DNA of 8,421 nt from Psychroflexus sp. (GCA_003565575.1 PXBV01000191.1:1-8421), one strand, 5' to 3'. Positions 1-6,144 are shown, counted from the first letter of the stretch. Program-made: numbers and translations. The notes: generated from the sequence alone by a model not told the origin.

Positions 1-227
1 AGACTTCGTTTTTCTAGATAACCTCCAAAAGCGGCCTTGGCTTTATTTAACTTTAGGTAATTTACTAAATAATTTTGAAGACCGAATTCTGTGGATAAAT
101 CTATGGCCAATTCTGATGTTTTTTGGTGAGAGAGATCAATACCTACATAATCTTCTTCTGAAAATTTTGGTCCTAATATTGAAAAAAAAGACTTTTCCTG
201 ATGATTATTCAAAAAGTTCAGCGGCAT
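1..227 (-). CDS. Probable M23 family metallopeptidase, N-terminal part (runs off left edge)
   Basis: The minus strand is open from an ATG at 227 to the window edge, giving 75 codons plus 2 nt with no stop. The visible protein has no signal peptide or membrane segment. It contains a YVGIDLS segment near residue 28 and ends with KAAFGGYLEKRS. From memory this resembles the N-terminal segment that precedes the LytM/M23 peptidase domain in Flavobacteriia proteins (a ‘..LDLS..’ strand, then ‘K..K.GIGGY.E.R’). If so, the full protein would be a zinc endopeptidase cutting peptidoglycan cross-links or a related envelope substrate. The catalytic HxxxD and HxH motifs lie outside the window, so the assignment rests on the N-terminal pattern alone. 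The ATG lies 17 nt past the palindromic terminator that follows ohr. I see no -7 box in those 17 nt, so its promoter is unclear. Confidence 0.55.
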   Translation of the reverse strand, partial: MPLNFLNNHQEKSFFSILGPKFSEEDYVGIDLSHQKTSELAIDLSTEFGLQNYLVNYLKLNKAKAAFGGYLEKRS

Positions 228-243
228 AAATTAAGGTATAAAC

Positions 244-276
244 TTACAAAACCCCAATTCAATTGGGGTTTTGTAA
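244..276 (-). terminator. Perfect palindromic intrinsic terminator after ohr
   Basis: Two perfect 16-nt arms (244-259 and 261-276) flank a single central base at 260. The sequence reads TTACAAAACCCCAATT and its exact complement. In RNA the innermost pairs would open to form a loop, leaving a stem of about 14 bp with a CCCC/GGGG block, followed by a U-rich run (GGGGUUUUGUAAGUUUA on the minus strand). It sits 20 nt past the ohr stop and 16 nt before the next minus-strand ATG. It therefore most likely ends the ohr transcript, although the symmetry means it could act in either direction. Confidence 0.8.
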
Positions 277-296
277 AAAATTAAAATTAAAATGTA

Positions 297-725
297 TTAG
301 TCGTCAGTTAACACATTCAAAGTTACATCAATATTATCTCGAGTAGCTCTAGAGAAAGGGCAAATCACGTGTGCCTCATTTACAAGAGTTTCAGCAATTT
401 TAATATCTGTAACCCCTGGCATGTAAGAATCTAAAACGGCAGAAAGGAGAAGTCCACCATCTTCTTCTTGATTGATGCTTATGTGAGCAGTAACGCTAAA
501 GTCTCCTAAATCTGCATCATGTTTTTGAGCTACTACTCCCAGTGCTCCTCCAAAACAAGCGGCGTAAGCTGAACCAAAAAGTTGTTCTGGATTGACTCCA
601 TCACCACCATCTCCACCTAAGCCTTTTGGCATGCTTAGCGGCATATCTATGGGTCCATCTTCAGATTTCACATGACCTTTTCTTCCTCCTGTTGCTGTAA
701 CTTTCGCGGTATAAAGTGTTTTCAT
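297..725 (-). CDS. ohr: Organic hydroperoxide resistance protein (Ohr, OsmC superfamily peroxidase)
   Basis: This 142-residue protein has the usual Ohr length. Ohr is a cytosolic thiol peroxidase that reduces organic and lipid hydroperoxides to alcohols using two cysteines, with electrons supplied by lipoylated proteins in characterised members. The sequence shows the peroxidatic Cys57 in SAYAACFGG and the resolving Cys122 in AHVICPFSRAT. The catalytic Arg15 lies in TGGRKG, and the conserved Glu47 in NPEQLF supports it. The glycine-rich GGDGGDGVNPEQLF segment is characteristic. The spacing of these residues favours Ohr over OsmC. The ATG at 725 gives the expected MKTLYTA N-terminus. The gene stands alone, ends just before a strong palindromic terminator and diverges from meaB across 88 nt. 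No ohrR-type repressor gene is next to it. A weak -7-like TATATTCG lies at 748-755 on the minus strand. Confidence 0.93.
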   Translation of the reverse strand: MKTLYTAKVTATGGRKGHVKSEDGPIDMPLSMPKGLGGDGGDGVNPEQLFGSAYAACFGGALGVVAQKHDADLGDFSVTAHISINQEEDGGLLLSAVLDSYMPGVTDIKIAETLVNEAHVICPFSRATRDNIDVTLNVLTDD

Positions 726-789
726 TATTTTAAATTTTTGAATTTATCGAATATACTAAGTAGATGAGCTCAGTAAAAAAATGAATTCA

Positions 790-797
790 TAAATTTG
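790..797 (+). promoter_or_regulatory. Candidate -7 promoter box of meaB
   Basis: TAAATTTG is a full match to the Bacteroidota -7 consensus TAnnTTTG and lies 16 nt before the meaB ATG. I see no TTG -33 element at the usual 17-23 nt spacing. The implied leader would be only about 10 nt. In AT-rich DNA such matches arise by chance, so this is tentative. Confidence 0.35.
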
Positions 798-813
798 TAC
801 TAAATCTAAATAT

Positions 814-1896
814 ATGTCTTATTCTGAAAACTCAAAGACTGCCTTAAAGGAAACGCAAAGCAATCCTGCTAAAAACTTGAGTTTGTCTTCTGCTGAAAAA
901 ATTAAAGCTTTAAGACGGAAATCTAAAGACATCAATCAAATTGCAAACGGAATTCTAAACGGTAACAAAGCGGATTTAAGCCAAGCAATAACACTTATAG
1001 AGAGCCAAAGTAAACGACATGCGGAAGATATAAAAACACTTATCTCAGCTTGTCTACCTTATTCTAACGCTTCTTTGAGGATTGGCATAACTGGTGTGCC
1101 TGGTGTAGGAAAAAGCACCTTAATAGAAAAATTGGGCTTACTCCTTGTAGACAAAGGTCATAGAGTAGCTGTGCTTGCTGTAGACCCGTCTAGCTCTATT
1201 ACAAAAGGTAGTATCCTGGGAGATAAAACAAGAATGGAAAAGTTGGTACAGCACCCTAAGGCCTACATAAGACCAACAGCCTCTGGAGAATCTCTTGGTG
1301 GTGTTGCTAGAAAGACACGAGAAAGTATTTTATTGTGTGAAGCCGCTGGGTTTGACATCATTTTAGTAGAAACCGTTGGCGTGGGACAAAGCGAAACTGC
1401 CGTCCACAGCATGACAGACTTTTTCTTGCTCTTAAAGCTTTCTGGAGCGGGAGATGAGTTACAAGGCATCAAACGAGGCATAATAGAAATGGCTGATGCC
1501 ATAATCATCAATAAGGCAGATGGAGAGAATATAAAGGCTGCCAAAAAGGCTAAAGTGGAATTCAACCGTGCTTTGCATATGTACCCACCCAAAACAAATG
1601 GCTGGATACCTAAAGTAAAGCTAGCAAGCGCTTTAAATAACAATGGTATTGATAAAGTTTGGGAGATGCTTTCTAGCTATTTTTCTAAAGTCAAGCAAAC
1701 AGGTTATTTTGAAGAAAAAAGAGCAAGTCAAAATAAATTTTGGCTCACCCATACCATCGAAGACGCCCTTAAACGTAGTTTTTATCAAAATGAAACCATC
1801 AAAATTGAATTTCCAAAAGTGCTAGAACAACTTCAAAATCAAAACATAAGCCCTTTTGAAGCAGCAGAATACCTTTTGAAAAAGGCAAAAGATTAA
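814..1896 (+). CDS. meaB: Methylmalonyl-CoA mutase-associated GTPase MeaB (ArgK family)
   Basis: This 360-residue cytosolic G3E-family P-loop GTPase is somewhat longer than the roughly 330 residues usual for the family, the excess lying at the N-terminus. MeaB binds adenosylcobalamin-dependent methylmalonyl-CoA mutase. It gates cofactor loading and protects the mutase from inactivation, using GTP hydrolysis. Visible motifs in order are the Walker A loop GVPGVGKST (94-102), the metal/switch I segment DPSSS (124-128), LGDKTRM (135-141), the Walker B/switch II stretch VETVGVGQSE (185-194), and the guanine-specificity motif NKAD (233-236). The C-terminal helices from about 300 onward match the dimerisation arm of the family. 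‘ArgK/LAO transport kinase’ is an older misnomer for this family. No mutase subunit gene is adjacent. The stop codon overlaps that of the convergent PAP2 gene by 4 nt. The first ATG after the candidate promoter was taken as the start. Confidence 0.93.
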   Translation: MSYSENSKTALKETQSNPAKNLSLSSAEKIKALRRKSKDINQIANGILNGNKADLSQAITLIESQSKRHAEDIKTLISACLPYSNASLRIGITGVPGVGKSTLIEKLGLLLVDKGHRVAVLAVDPSSSITKGSILGDKTRMEKLVQHPKAYIRPTASGESLGGVARKTRESILLCEAAGFDIILVETVGVGQSETAVHSMTDFFLLLKLSGAGDELQGIKRGIIEMADAIIINKADGENIKAAKKAKVEFNRALHMYPPKTNGWIPKVKLASALNNNGIDKVWEMLSSYFSKVKQTGYFEEKRASQNKFWLTHTIEDALKRSFYQNETIKIEFPKVLEQLQNQNISPFEAAEYLLKKAKD

Positions 1897-2474
1897 AGTG
1901 TTTGTTGAGTATTATTTAATACCTTCATCAATAAGTAAGAATAAAGTTTAAAAAATCCATAACCTGTAAATAGACCTAACAAAGCGCCCGTAATAACATC
2001 CCCAGGATAATGAACACCTACATATATTCTGCTGTAAGTAATCATAAATGCCCATAAAAGCATCCATAAAAATATATGCTTGTAATAAGGTTTTAAAATG
2101 CTAGAAATTAGCACTGCAACAGCAAATGAACTAATAGCATGACCAGAGAAATAGCCAAATTTTCCACAGCGCTTTGCTAGAAACCTGCCATACTGCATAA
2201 ACTCTTCGTTACAAGGTCGGAGCCGCTGAAAATAATCTTTTGTAAAATTTGAAAACTGATCTGTAAACACAATCATGAGTCCAACTACCAACAGCGTTAA
2301 CCCCAGGCTTTTTAAATTGGATTTTTTATAAATTAAATACAGTAAGAATAAGTATAAAGGAATAGATGTTTCCTTTTCTGTAATCAACACCCAAAACCAG
2401 TCCCACTGTTTTACACCTAGATTGTTGAGATAAAGAAAGATGTCTTTATCTAAATTTTGAAGTTGATCTAACAT
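1893..2474 (-). CDS. PAP2 family membrane phosphatase
   Basis: This 193-residue protein has about five hydrophobic membrane segments (around 38-56, 58-72, 113-128, 133-147 and 157-183). It carries the full PAP2/acid phosphatase signature: K79-x6-R86-P87, then S110-G111-H112 in the form FSGH rather than PSGH, and S148-R149-x5-H155-x3-D159. His112 and His155 would be the proton donor and the phosphohistidine nucleophile. Family members dephosphorylate lipid phosphates such as undecaprenyl diphosphate, phosphatidic acid, phosphatidylglycerophosphate or lipid A, with the active site on the periplasmic face. The sequence does not tell which substrate. Cys88 (just after RP) and Cys103 lie in the loop before FSGH and could form a periplasmic disulphide. 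The ATG directly abuts the stop of the upstream 75-codon gene (TAA-ATG), so it is likely the last gene of a MATE-small protein-PAP2 operon. Confidence 0.9.
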   Translation of the reverse strand: MLDQLQNLDKDIFLYLNNLGVKQWDWFWVLITEKETSIPLYLFLLYLIYKKSNLKSLGLTLLVVGLMIVFTDQFSNFTKDYFQRLRPCNEEFMQYGRFLAKRCGKFGYFSGHAISSFAVAVLISSILKPYYKHIFLWMLLWAFMITYSRIYVGVHYPGDVITGALLGLFTGYGFFKLYSYLLMKVLNNTQQTL

Positions 2475-2702
2475 TTATTCCTGGTATCGATCTACTTCTC
2501 TATCATAAAATTCTGACGCCTCTTTGATGAGGTTATTCGTTTCTTCTAGAAGTTCTTCTTCATTTTCAACATCAAAATCTTCCAACCATTCAATATCATC
2601 AGTTTTTAAATCGATAATAAACCTTGGAAATTCAGTATGAATAATGAAAATGGATTCTGGATGATCTGTATTATCTCCTAATATAAACCTTGGTAGTTTC
2701 AT
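2475..2702 (-). CDS. Small acidic conserved-looking protein of unknown function
   Basis: This encodes 75 residues with no signal peptide, membrane segment or cysteine. About 30 percent of residues are Asp or Glu, and the C-terminal half is highly acidic (DVENEEELLEE around 44-54) and predicted helical. The N-terminal half (LPRFILGD, then SIFIIHTEFPRFIIDL) alternates hydrophobic and polar residues like a small beta sheet. I do not recognise a named domain. My impression is that similar short ORFs occur in other Flavobacteriia, but I cannot verify it. Reality as a gene is supported by its position. Its ATG overlaps the stop of the MATE gene by 4 nt (ATGA), and its TAA is followed immediately by the PAP2 ATG. 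Translational coupling in the middle of an operon is therefore likely, and a cytosolic accessory role to either neighbour is possible but unproven. Confidence 0.8.
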   Translation of the reverse strand: MKLPRFILGDNTDHPESIFIIHTEFPRFIIDLKTDDIEWLEDFDVENEEELLEETNNLIKEASEFYDREVDRYQE

Positions 2703-4066
2703 GTGGAAGTCAATTTAGTTTCTCCAAAAGTAAGAATTTGTTTTTTGGATAGCATATTAAATCTAATGTACAACATAATGGCAGAGGCAGAAAGTCCAGA
2801 AAGCAAACCTAACCAGATTCCCATACTCCCCAAAACTTCTGCTTTTCCTGTAAAATAGGATATGGGTAAGCCTATGAGCCAATAAGCAATAAAGCAAATT
2901 AAAGTTGGGACTTTAACATCTTGCAATCCACGTAAAGCTCCAAGAATTGCCACTTGTAATCCGTCACTTAGCTGAAAAAGTGCCGCAATTATCAACAATT
3001 GAGACGCAATACGAATGACCTCTATATCATCTATATACAAAGTAGGTAAAAATCCTTTTAAGAGTATAAACCCTAATGCAAAAACACCTTCAATGAGAAA
3101 TACTTGTAGGAATATTGAAAAGGCTACATCTCTTAGAGTTTTAAATTGACGTTTACCTTTTTGATTGGCAACTCTAATTGTGGCTGTTACACCAAGTCCA
3201 ACAGCTATCATAAAGGTCATAGAAGCAAGATTTAATGCAATTTGATTAGCAGCCTGAGCTTGAGTTCCAAGGGTTCCAGCCAATAGCACGGTAGCTGTAA
3301 AGATACCACCTTCAAATAACATTTGAAGTGCTGTAGGAAAACCAAGGTTGATTAACCTCTTAAAAATAGCTTTATCTAAAGATTTTTTCATTAAGATAAA
3401 GTAGGTTTTTAATTTTGGCCTTCTACTCAAGATCAGATAAAGCAACACCAGCATAAAAACTCTGGAAATTAAAGTTCCAATTGCAGCGCCTTCTAGTTCT
3501 AACCTAGGAAAAAACCATATACCATAAATCAATAAGTAATTAAATATAACATTCACAATATTTGATAGTATGGTAGCATACATTGCGTATTTCGTTAGAG
3601 AAAGCCCATCAGCAAATTGCTTAAATCCTTGAAAAATCATGAGTGGAATTAAAGAAAAGGCAACAATGTCTAAGTAGGGCAAAGCTAAATCCACCACATC
3701 TTTAGGTTGGTCTAGGTGATACAAGATAGGCTTAGCAAGCAGGAGAAGCAGGAATAGTACGACTCCATTGACAGTACACATCACCAAACCATGCTGAAAA
3801 TACCATCTCCCTTTCTGAACATCACCTTCTCCATCTGCTTCAGCAATAAGTGGAGTAATAGCAAAACTGAAACCAATACCTAGAAAGAGGGCAAAAAAAA
3901 TAAGTGTATTTCCTAAAGAAACCGCCGCCAAGGGAGCTGCCCCTAATCTTCCAATCATCAGATTATCTACAAAACCAACTAAAACATGACCTAACTGACC
4001 CAACATTATTGGAAAAGCTAGACTAAAGTTTTTAGAAAACTCTTTTGTGTAATGTGATAAATTCAA
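2699..4066 (-). CDS. MATE family (NorM-like) multidrug/Na+ or H+ antiporter
   Basis: From a TTG at 4066 this is a 455-residue inner-membrane protein with about 12 hydrophobic segments in two homologous halves, the usual MATE length. Such proteins export cationic drugs, dyes or metabolites in exchange for Na+ or H+. Family marks visible are GQLGHVLVGFVDNLMIG in TM1, which contains the conserved Asp34, and ITPLIAEADGEGD after TM2. The second half has GVTATIRVANQKGKRQFK, the repeat of the family's VRV-N-G loop. The frame stays open 22 codons further, to another TTG at 4132. I prefer 4066 because the family N-terminus normally reads M-NLS-YTKEF, because the extra 22 residues look unrelated, and because a -7 box lies inside the extension. 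No in-frame ATG precedes TM1. It is first in an operon with the 75-residue protein (ATGA overlap) and the PAP2 gene. The substrate cannot be inferred. Confidence 0.92.
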   Translation of the reverse strand: MNLSHYTKEFSKNFSLAFPIMLGQLGHVLVGFVDNLMIGRLGAAPLAAVSLGNTLIFFALFLGIGFSFAITPLIAEADGEGDVQKGRWYFQHGLVMCTVNGVVLFLLLLLAKPILYHLDQPKDVVDLALPYLDIVAFSLIPLMIFQGFKQFADGLSLTKYAMYATILSNIVNVIFNYLLIYGIWFFPRLELEGAAIGTLISRVFMLVLLYLILSRRPKLKTYFILMKKSLDKAIFKRLINLGFPTALQMLFEGGIFTATVLLAGTLGTQAQAANQIALNLASMTFMIAVGLGVTATIRVANQKGKRQFKTLRDVAFSIFLQVFLIEGVFALGFILLKGFLPTLYIDDIEVIRIASQLLIIAALFQLSDGLQVAILGALRGLQDVKVPTLICFIAYWLIGLPISYFTGKAEVLGSMGIWLGLLSGLSASAIMLYIRFNMLSKKQILTFGETKLTST

Positions 4067-4090
4067 AAGAAGTAGGTTAAATTCAGTTTG

Positions 4091-4098
4091 CAAAAGTA
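4091..4098 (-). promoter_or_regulatory. Candidate -7 promoter box of the MATE operon
   Basis: The minus strand reads TACTTTTG, a full match to TAnnTTTG, 24 nt upstream of the preferred TTG start at 4066. The implied transcription start near 4084 would give a leader of roughly 18 nt and exclude the upstream TTG at 4132. No TTG -33 element is seen at 17-23 nt spacing, so the evidence is the -7 box and its position only. Confidence 0.45.
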
Positions 4099-4207
4099 CA
4101 CTTTGAAAATTGATTATATTATTTCGTACCAACTATTTAATTCTAAAAATTGATGGCTTAAATTTTTAGCAAAAATTGAACCGAGGTGAAAACCATTAGA
4201 TTTCTGT

Positions 4208-4215
4208 TATCTTTG
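4208..4215 (+). promoter_or_regulatory. Candidate -7 promoter box of the GNAT-like gene
   Basis: TATCTTTG is a full match to TAnnTTTG, within the flavobacterial-looking string TTATCTTTGCGAG. A transcript would begin near 4222, just before an out-of-frame ATG at 4227 and about 24 nt before the TTG at 4246. A TTG occurs at 4176-4178 but its spacing of 29 nt is longer than usual, so no proper -33 element is evident. Confidence 0.55.
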
Positions 4216-4245
4216 CGAGTTAATTAATGAAACAACCCAAGCAGA

Positions 4246-4845
4246 TTGAAAACAGATTACGATAAGCAAGAAATCATAAAGCACGTAGCAAGCCTTTTAC
4301 AAGAAATTCCTACATCAATGGAAATAGTAAAAGATGACTCAAAAAAAGAACAAAGGTTTTTATATCTAGCTCAACACATGGTGGAAAAAGCTATCAAAAA
4401 AGATGCGCTTTTGGTCTCTGATAATGGAAGAGGAATTGCCATCTTTTTCAAAATGGATGGTAAAGGAGATGGATTCTGGACAGAATTATTAAATGACATA
4501 AAACTTGCTCTTAATGTGACTGGAATCAAAAAAGGCTTGAAGGCCTTGAAGTCTCAAAAATTTGTAAGGAAACAACGTCCAAACCAAGGGGAATACCTTT
4601 ACTGCTGGTTTTGGGGGATTTTACCAGATGCTAGAGGGAACACAGACGATAAAACACCTTACAAGATGAAAGACGAGATGTATAGAATAGCAGAAGAGTT
4701 ACAACTTCCAATATACGCAGAAACTCGAATGAGAAAAGTAAGTTTAGCTTACAGAAGGTATGGGTTTAAGCTAATCAAAGAATGGCAGCACCCTAGTGGA
4801 GATACCATGTATTTTTTAAGATATACACCTCCTTCAAAAAACTAA
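4246..4845 (+). CDS. GNAT-like acetyltransferase-fold protein, function unknown
   Basis: This encodes 199 residues from TTG at 4246, the only start available in this frame after the stop at 4228-4230. The next in-frame start is ATG at 4318, which would remove 24 residues of an N-terminal helix. No signal peptide or membrane segment is seen. The second half resembles the GNAT fold. A strand YLYCWFWGILPDARGN (117-132) sits where motif A belongs. A helix follows (about 139-152), then LPIYAETRMRKVSLAYRRYGFKLIKEW (154-180), which matches the family's ‘LPvyLEt...ayRkyGF’ motif B. The acetyl-CoA loop normally reads Q/R-x-x-G-x-G/A, but here the segment is DARGNTDDKT, so cofactor binding may be altered. 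Substrate is unknown. The gene diverges from the MATE operon and its last 4 nt overlap the convergent response regulator. It is a confident protein-coding gene with a moderately confident fold and no named function. Confidence 0.75.
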   Translation: MKTDYDKQEIIKHVASLLQEIPTSMEIVKDDSKKEQRFLYLAQHMVEKAIKKDALLVSDNGRGIAIFFKMDGKGDGFWTELLNDIKLALNVTGIKKGLKALKSQKFVRKQRPNQGEYLYCWFWGILPDARGNTDDKTPYKMKDEMYRIAEELQLPIYAETRMRKVSLAYRRYGFKLIKEWQHPSGDTMYFLRYTPPSKN

Positions 4846-6014
4846 GTAACTTTGATTTGGACAAAGTTTTGAACGTCATCTTTTGTTATGACTTGATCGC
4901 CTAAAATAGTAAGACGCTCTACAACATTTCTAAGCTCTCTTATATTTCCTGTCCATTTTAAGTTTTCAAGAATAGAAATAGCATCTTCATCAAATGTTTT
5001 TGGCTTTGTACCTTGTTCCTTTGCAATTTTGTCCAAGAAATGATTTATCAATATAGGAACATCTTCTCTTCTATCTTTTAATGCAGGAACATTGATGATT
5101 ATTACCGCCAATCTATGATACAAATCTTCTCTGAATCGTTTTTCACTAATTTCTTGTTTTAAATCTTTATTAGTAGCAGCTATAACCCTAACATCCACTT
5201 TAATATCTTTATCACTACCTACACGCTGCACCTTGCTTTCTTGTAAAGCTCTTAAGACTTTGGCTTGTGCCGGTAAGCTCATGTCTCCAATTTCATCTAA
5301 AAAAATAGTCCCACCGTTTGCCGCTTCAAACTTTCCAGCCCTATCTTTATTTGCAGAGGTAAACGCTCCTTTTACGTGCCCAAACAACTCGCTTTCAATA
5401 AGTTCTGATGGAATAGCCGCACAATTAACCTCTATAAAAGCGCCTTTACTCCTGTTGCTTTTTTGATGCAACCAATGAGCTACTAATTCCTTACCAGTTC
5501 CATTTTCACCTGTAATTAAAACTCTAGCTTCTGTTGGTGCTACTTTATCAATCATAGATTTGATTTGCTCAAGTTTCTCAGACTTGCCAACCATTTCATA
5601 TTCTTTTGAAACTTTTTTCTTAAGCTGCTTATTTTCTTGAGCTAACTGATTATGATCTAAGGCAATTCTTACAGTATTTAATAATCTGTTAAGGTCTGGT
5701 GGCTTTGATATGTAATCAAAAGCGCCCATTCTCATGGTTTCTACAGCTGTTTCTAGATCTCCATGACCAGAAATCATAACAATAGGAAGCTCTGGCTTAA
5801 GCTTTTGACAGGCAGATAGCACTTCAAGCCCATCCATTTTAGGCATCTTTATATCACAAAGAACTAAGTCATAATTGTTTTTCTTTATCAATTCTATCCC
5901 TACTAATCCATCTTCAGCTTCATCTACATTAAATTTTTCTTCTTCTTCAAGTAAAATCTTTTTAAGCACACGCCTTATCGCAGCTTCGTCTTCTATTATA
6001 AGTAAATTTGGCAT
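4842..6014 (-). CDS. NtrC-like response regulator (receiver plus AAA+), without helix-turn-helix
   Basis: This 390-residue cytosolic protein is shorter than the roughly 440-480 residues of full NtrC-type regulators. The receiver domain (about 3-118) has the acidic pocket E8-D9, phospho-acceptor Asp54 in VLCDIKMPKMDG, Ser82 and Lys104. A short coiled-coil-like linker (about 119-137) follows. The sigma-54-interaction AAA+ domain (about 140-380) shows Walker A GENGTGKE (169-176), loop GAFTSA (216-221), Walker B GTIFLDEIGDM (235-245), ATNKDL (280-285), the arginine-finger region FREDLYHRL (294-302) and sensor II GNIRELRNVVER (356-367). The protein ends at 390, right after the AAA+ lid, with no Fis-type DNA-binding domain. 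Full activators contact sigma-54 through GAFTGA, so the serine is a deviation. It probably hydrolyses ATP after phosphorylation by a histidine kinase encoded elsewhere. The target is unknown. The gene is monocistronic as far as visible, and its stop overlaps the convergent GNAT-like gene. Confidence 0.92.
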   Translation of the reverse strand: MPNLLIIEDEAAIRRVLKKILLEEEEKFNVDEAEDGLVGIELIKKNNYDLVLCDIKMPKMDGLEVLSACQKLKPELPIVMISGHGDLETAVETMRMGAFDYISKPPDLNRLLNTVRIALDHNQLAQENKQLKKKVSKEYEMVGKSEKLEQIKSMIDKVAPTEARVLITGENGTGKELVAHWLHQKSNRSKGAFIEVNCAAIPSELIESELFGHVKGAFTSANKDRAGKFEAANGGTIFLDEIGDMSLPAQAKVLRALQESKVQRVGSDKDIKVDVRVIAATNKDLKQEISEKRFREDLYHRLAVIIINVPALKDRREDVPILINHFLDKIAKEQGTKPKTFDEDAISILENLKWTGNIRELRNVVERLTILGDQVITKDDVQNFVQIKVT

Positions 6015-6105
6015 TTATTTTTTTTTGATTTAAATATAAGACATTTAAGAAGCAAAGAAACTAAAACACATGGACTTTTTAACGTTTGAATATTCGTTTT
6101 TTATT

Positions 6106-6134
6106 AAAAAACCCACCCTATACACTAGGATGGG
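6106..6134 (-). terminator. Distal intrinsic terminator of the grpE-dnaJ operon
   Basis: On the minus strand CCCATCCTA (6134-6126), a five-base loop and TAGGGTGGG (6120-6112) form a 9-bp stem with one T·G wobble, followed by six Ts at 6111-6106. On the plus strand the same position is a C/A mismatch, so the hairpin is better in the minus-strand RNA. It is the second of two terminators after dnaJ. Confidence 0.75.
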
Positions 6135-6144
6135 AAAATTCTAT

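Noticed and set aside
765..772. TGAGCTCA palindrome in the ohr/meaB intergenic region, considered as an OhrR operator
   Set aside because: Only 8 bp, no extension of the symmetry, and unlike the AT-rich TACAATT-type OhrR sites. A palindrome this short is expected by chance.
1263..1643. Long minus-strand open frame inside meaB
   Set aside because: It lies wholly opposite a confident GTPase gene with intact motifs, has no recognisable domain and no start signals, so it is a shadow frame.
4227..4300. Frameshifted GNAT-like gene starting at ATG 4227
   Set aside because: Possible, but the TTG 4246 frame gives a plausible helical N-terminus without any correction. I kept it as a finding, not as a pseudogene call.
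5233..5466. Plus-strand open frame inside the response regulator gene
   Set aside because: It is antisense to the AAA+ core, whose motifs are intact, and has no family resemblance. The shorter frames opposite dnaJ (6564-6824, 6861-7055) and within meaB (1643-1825) were rejected likewise.
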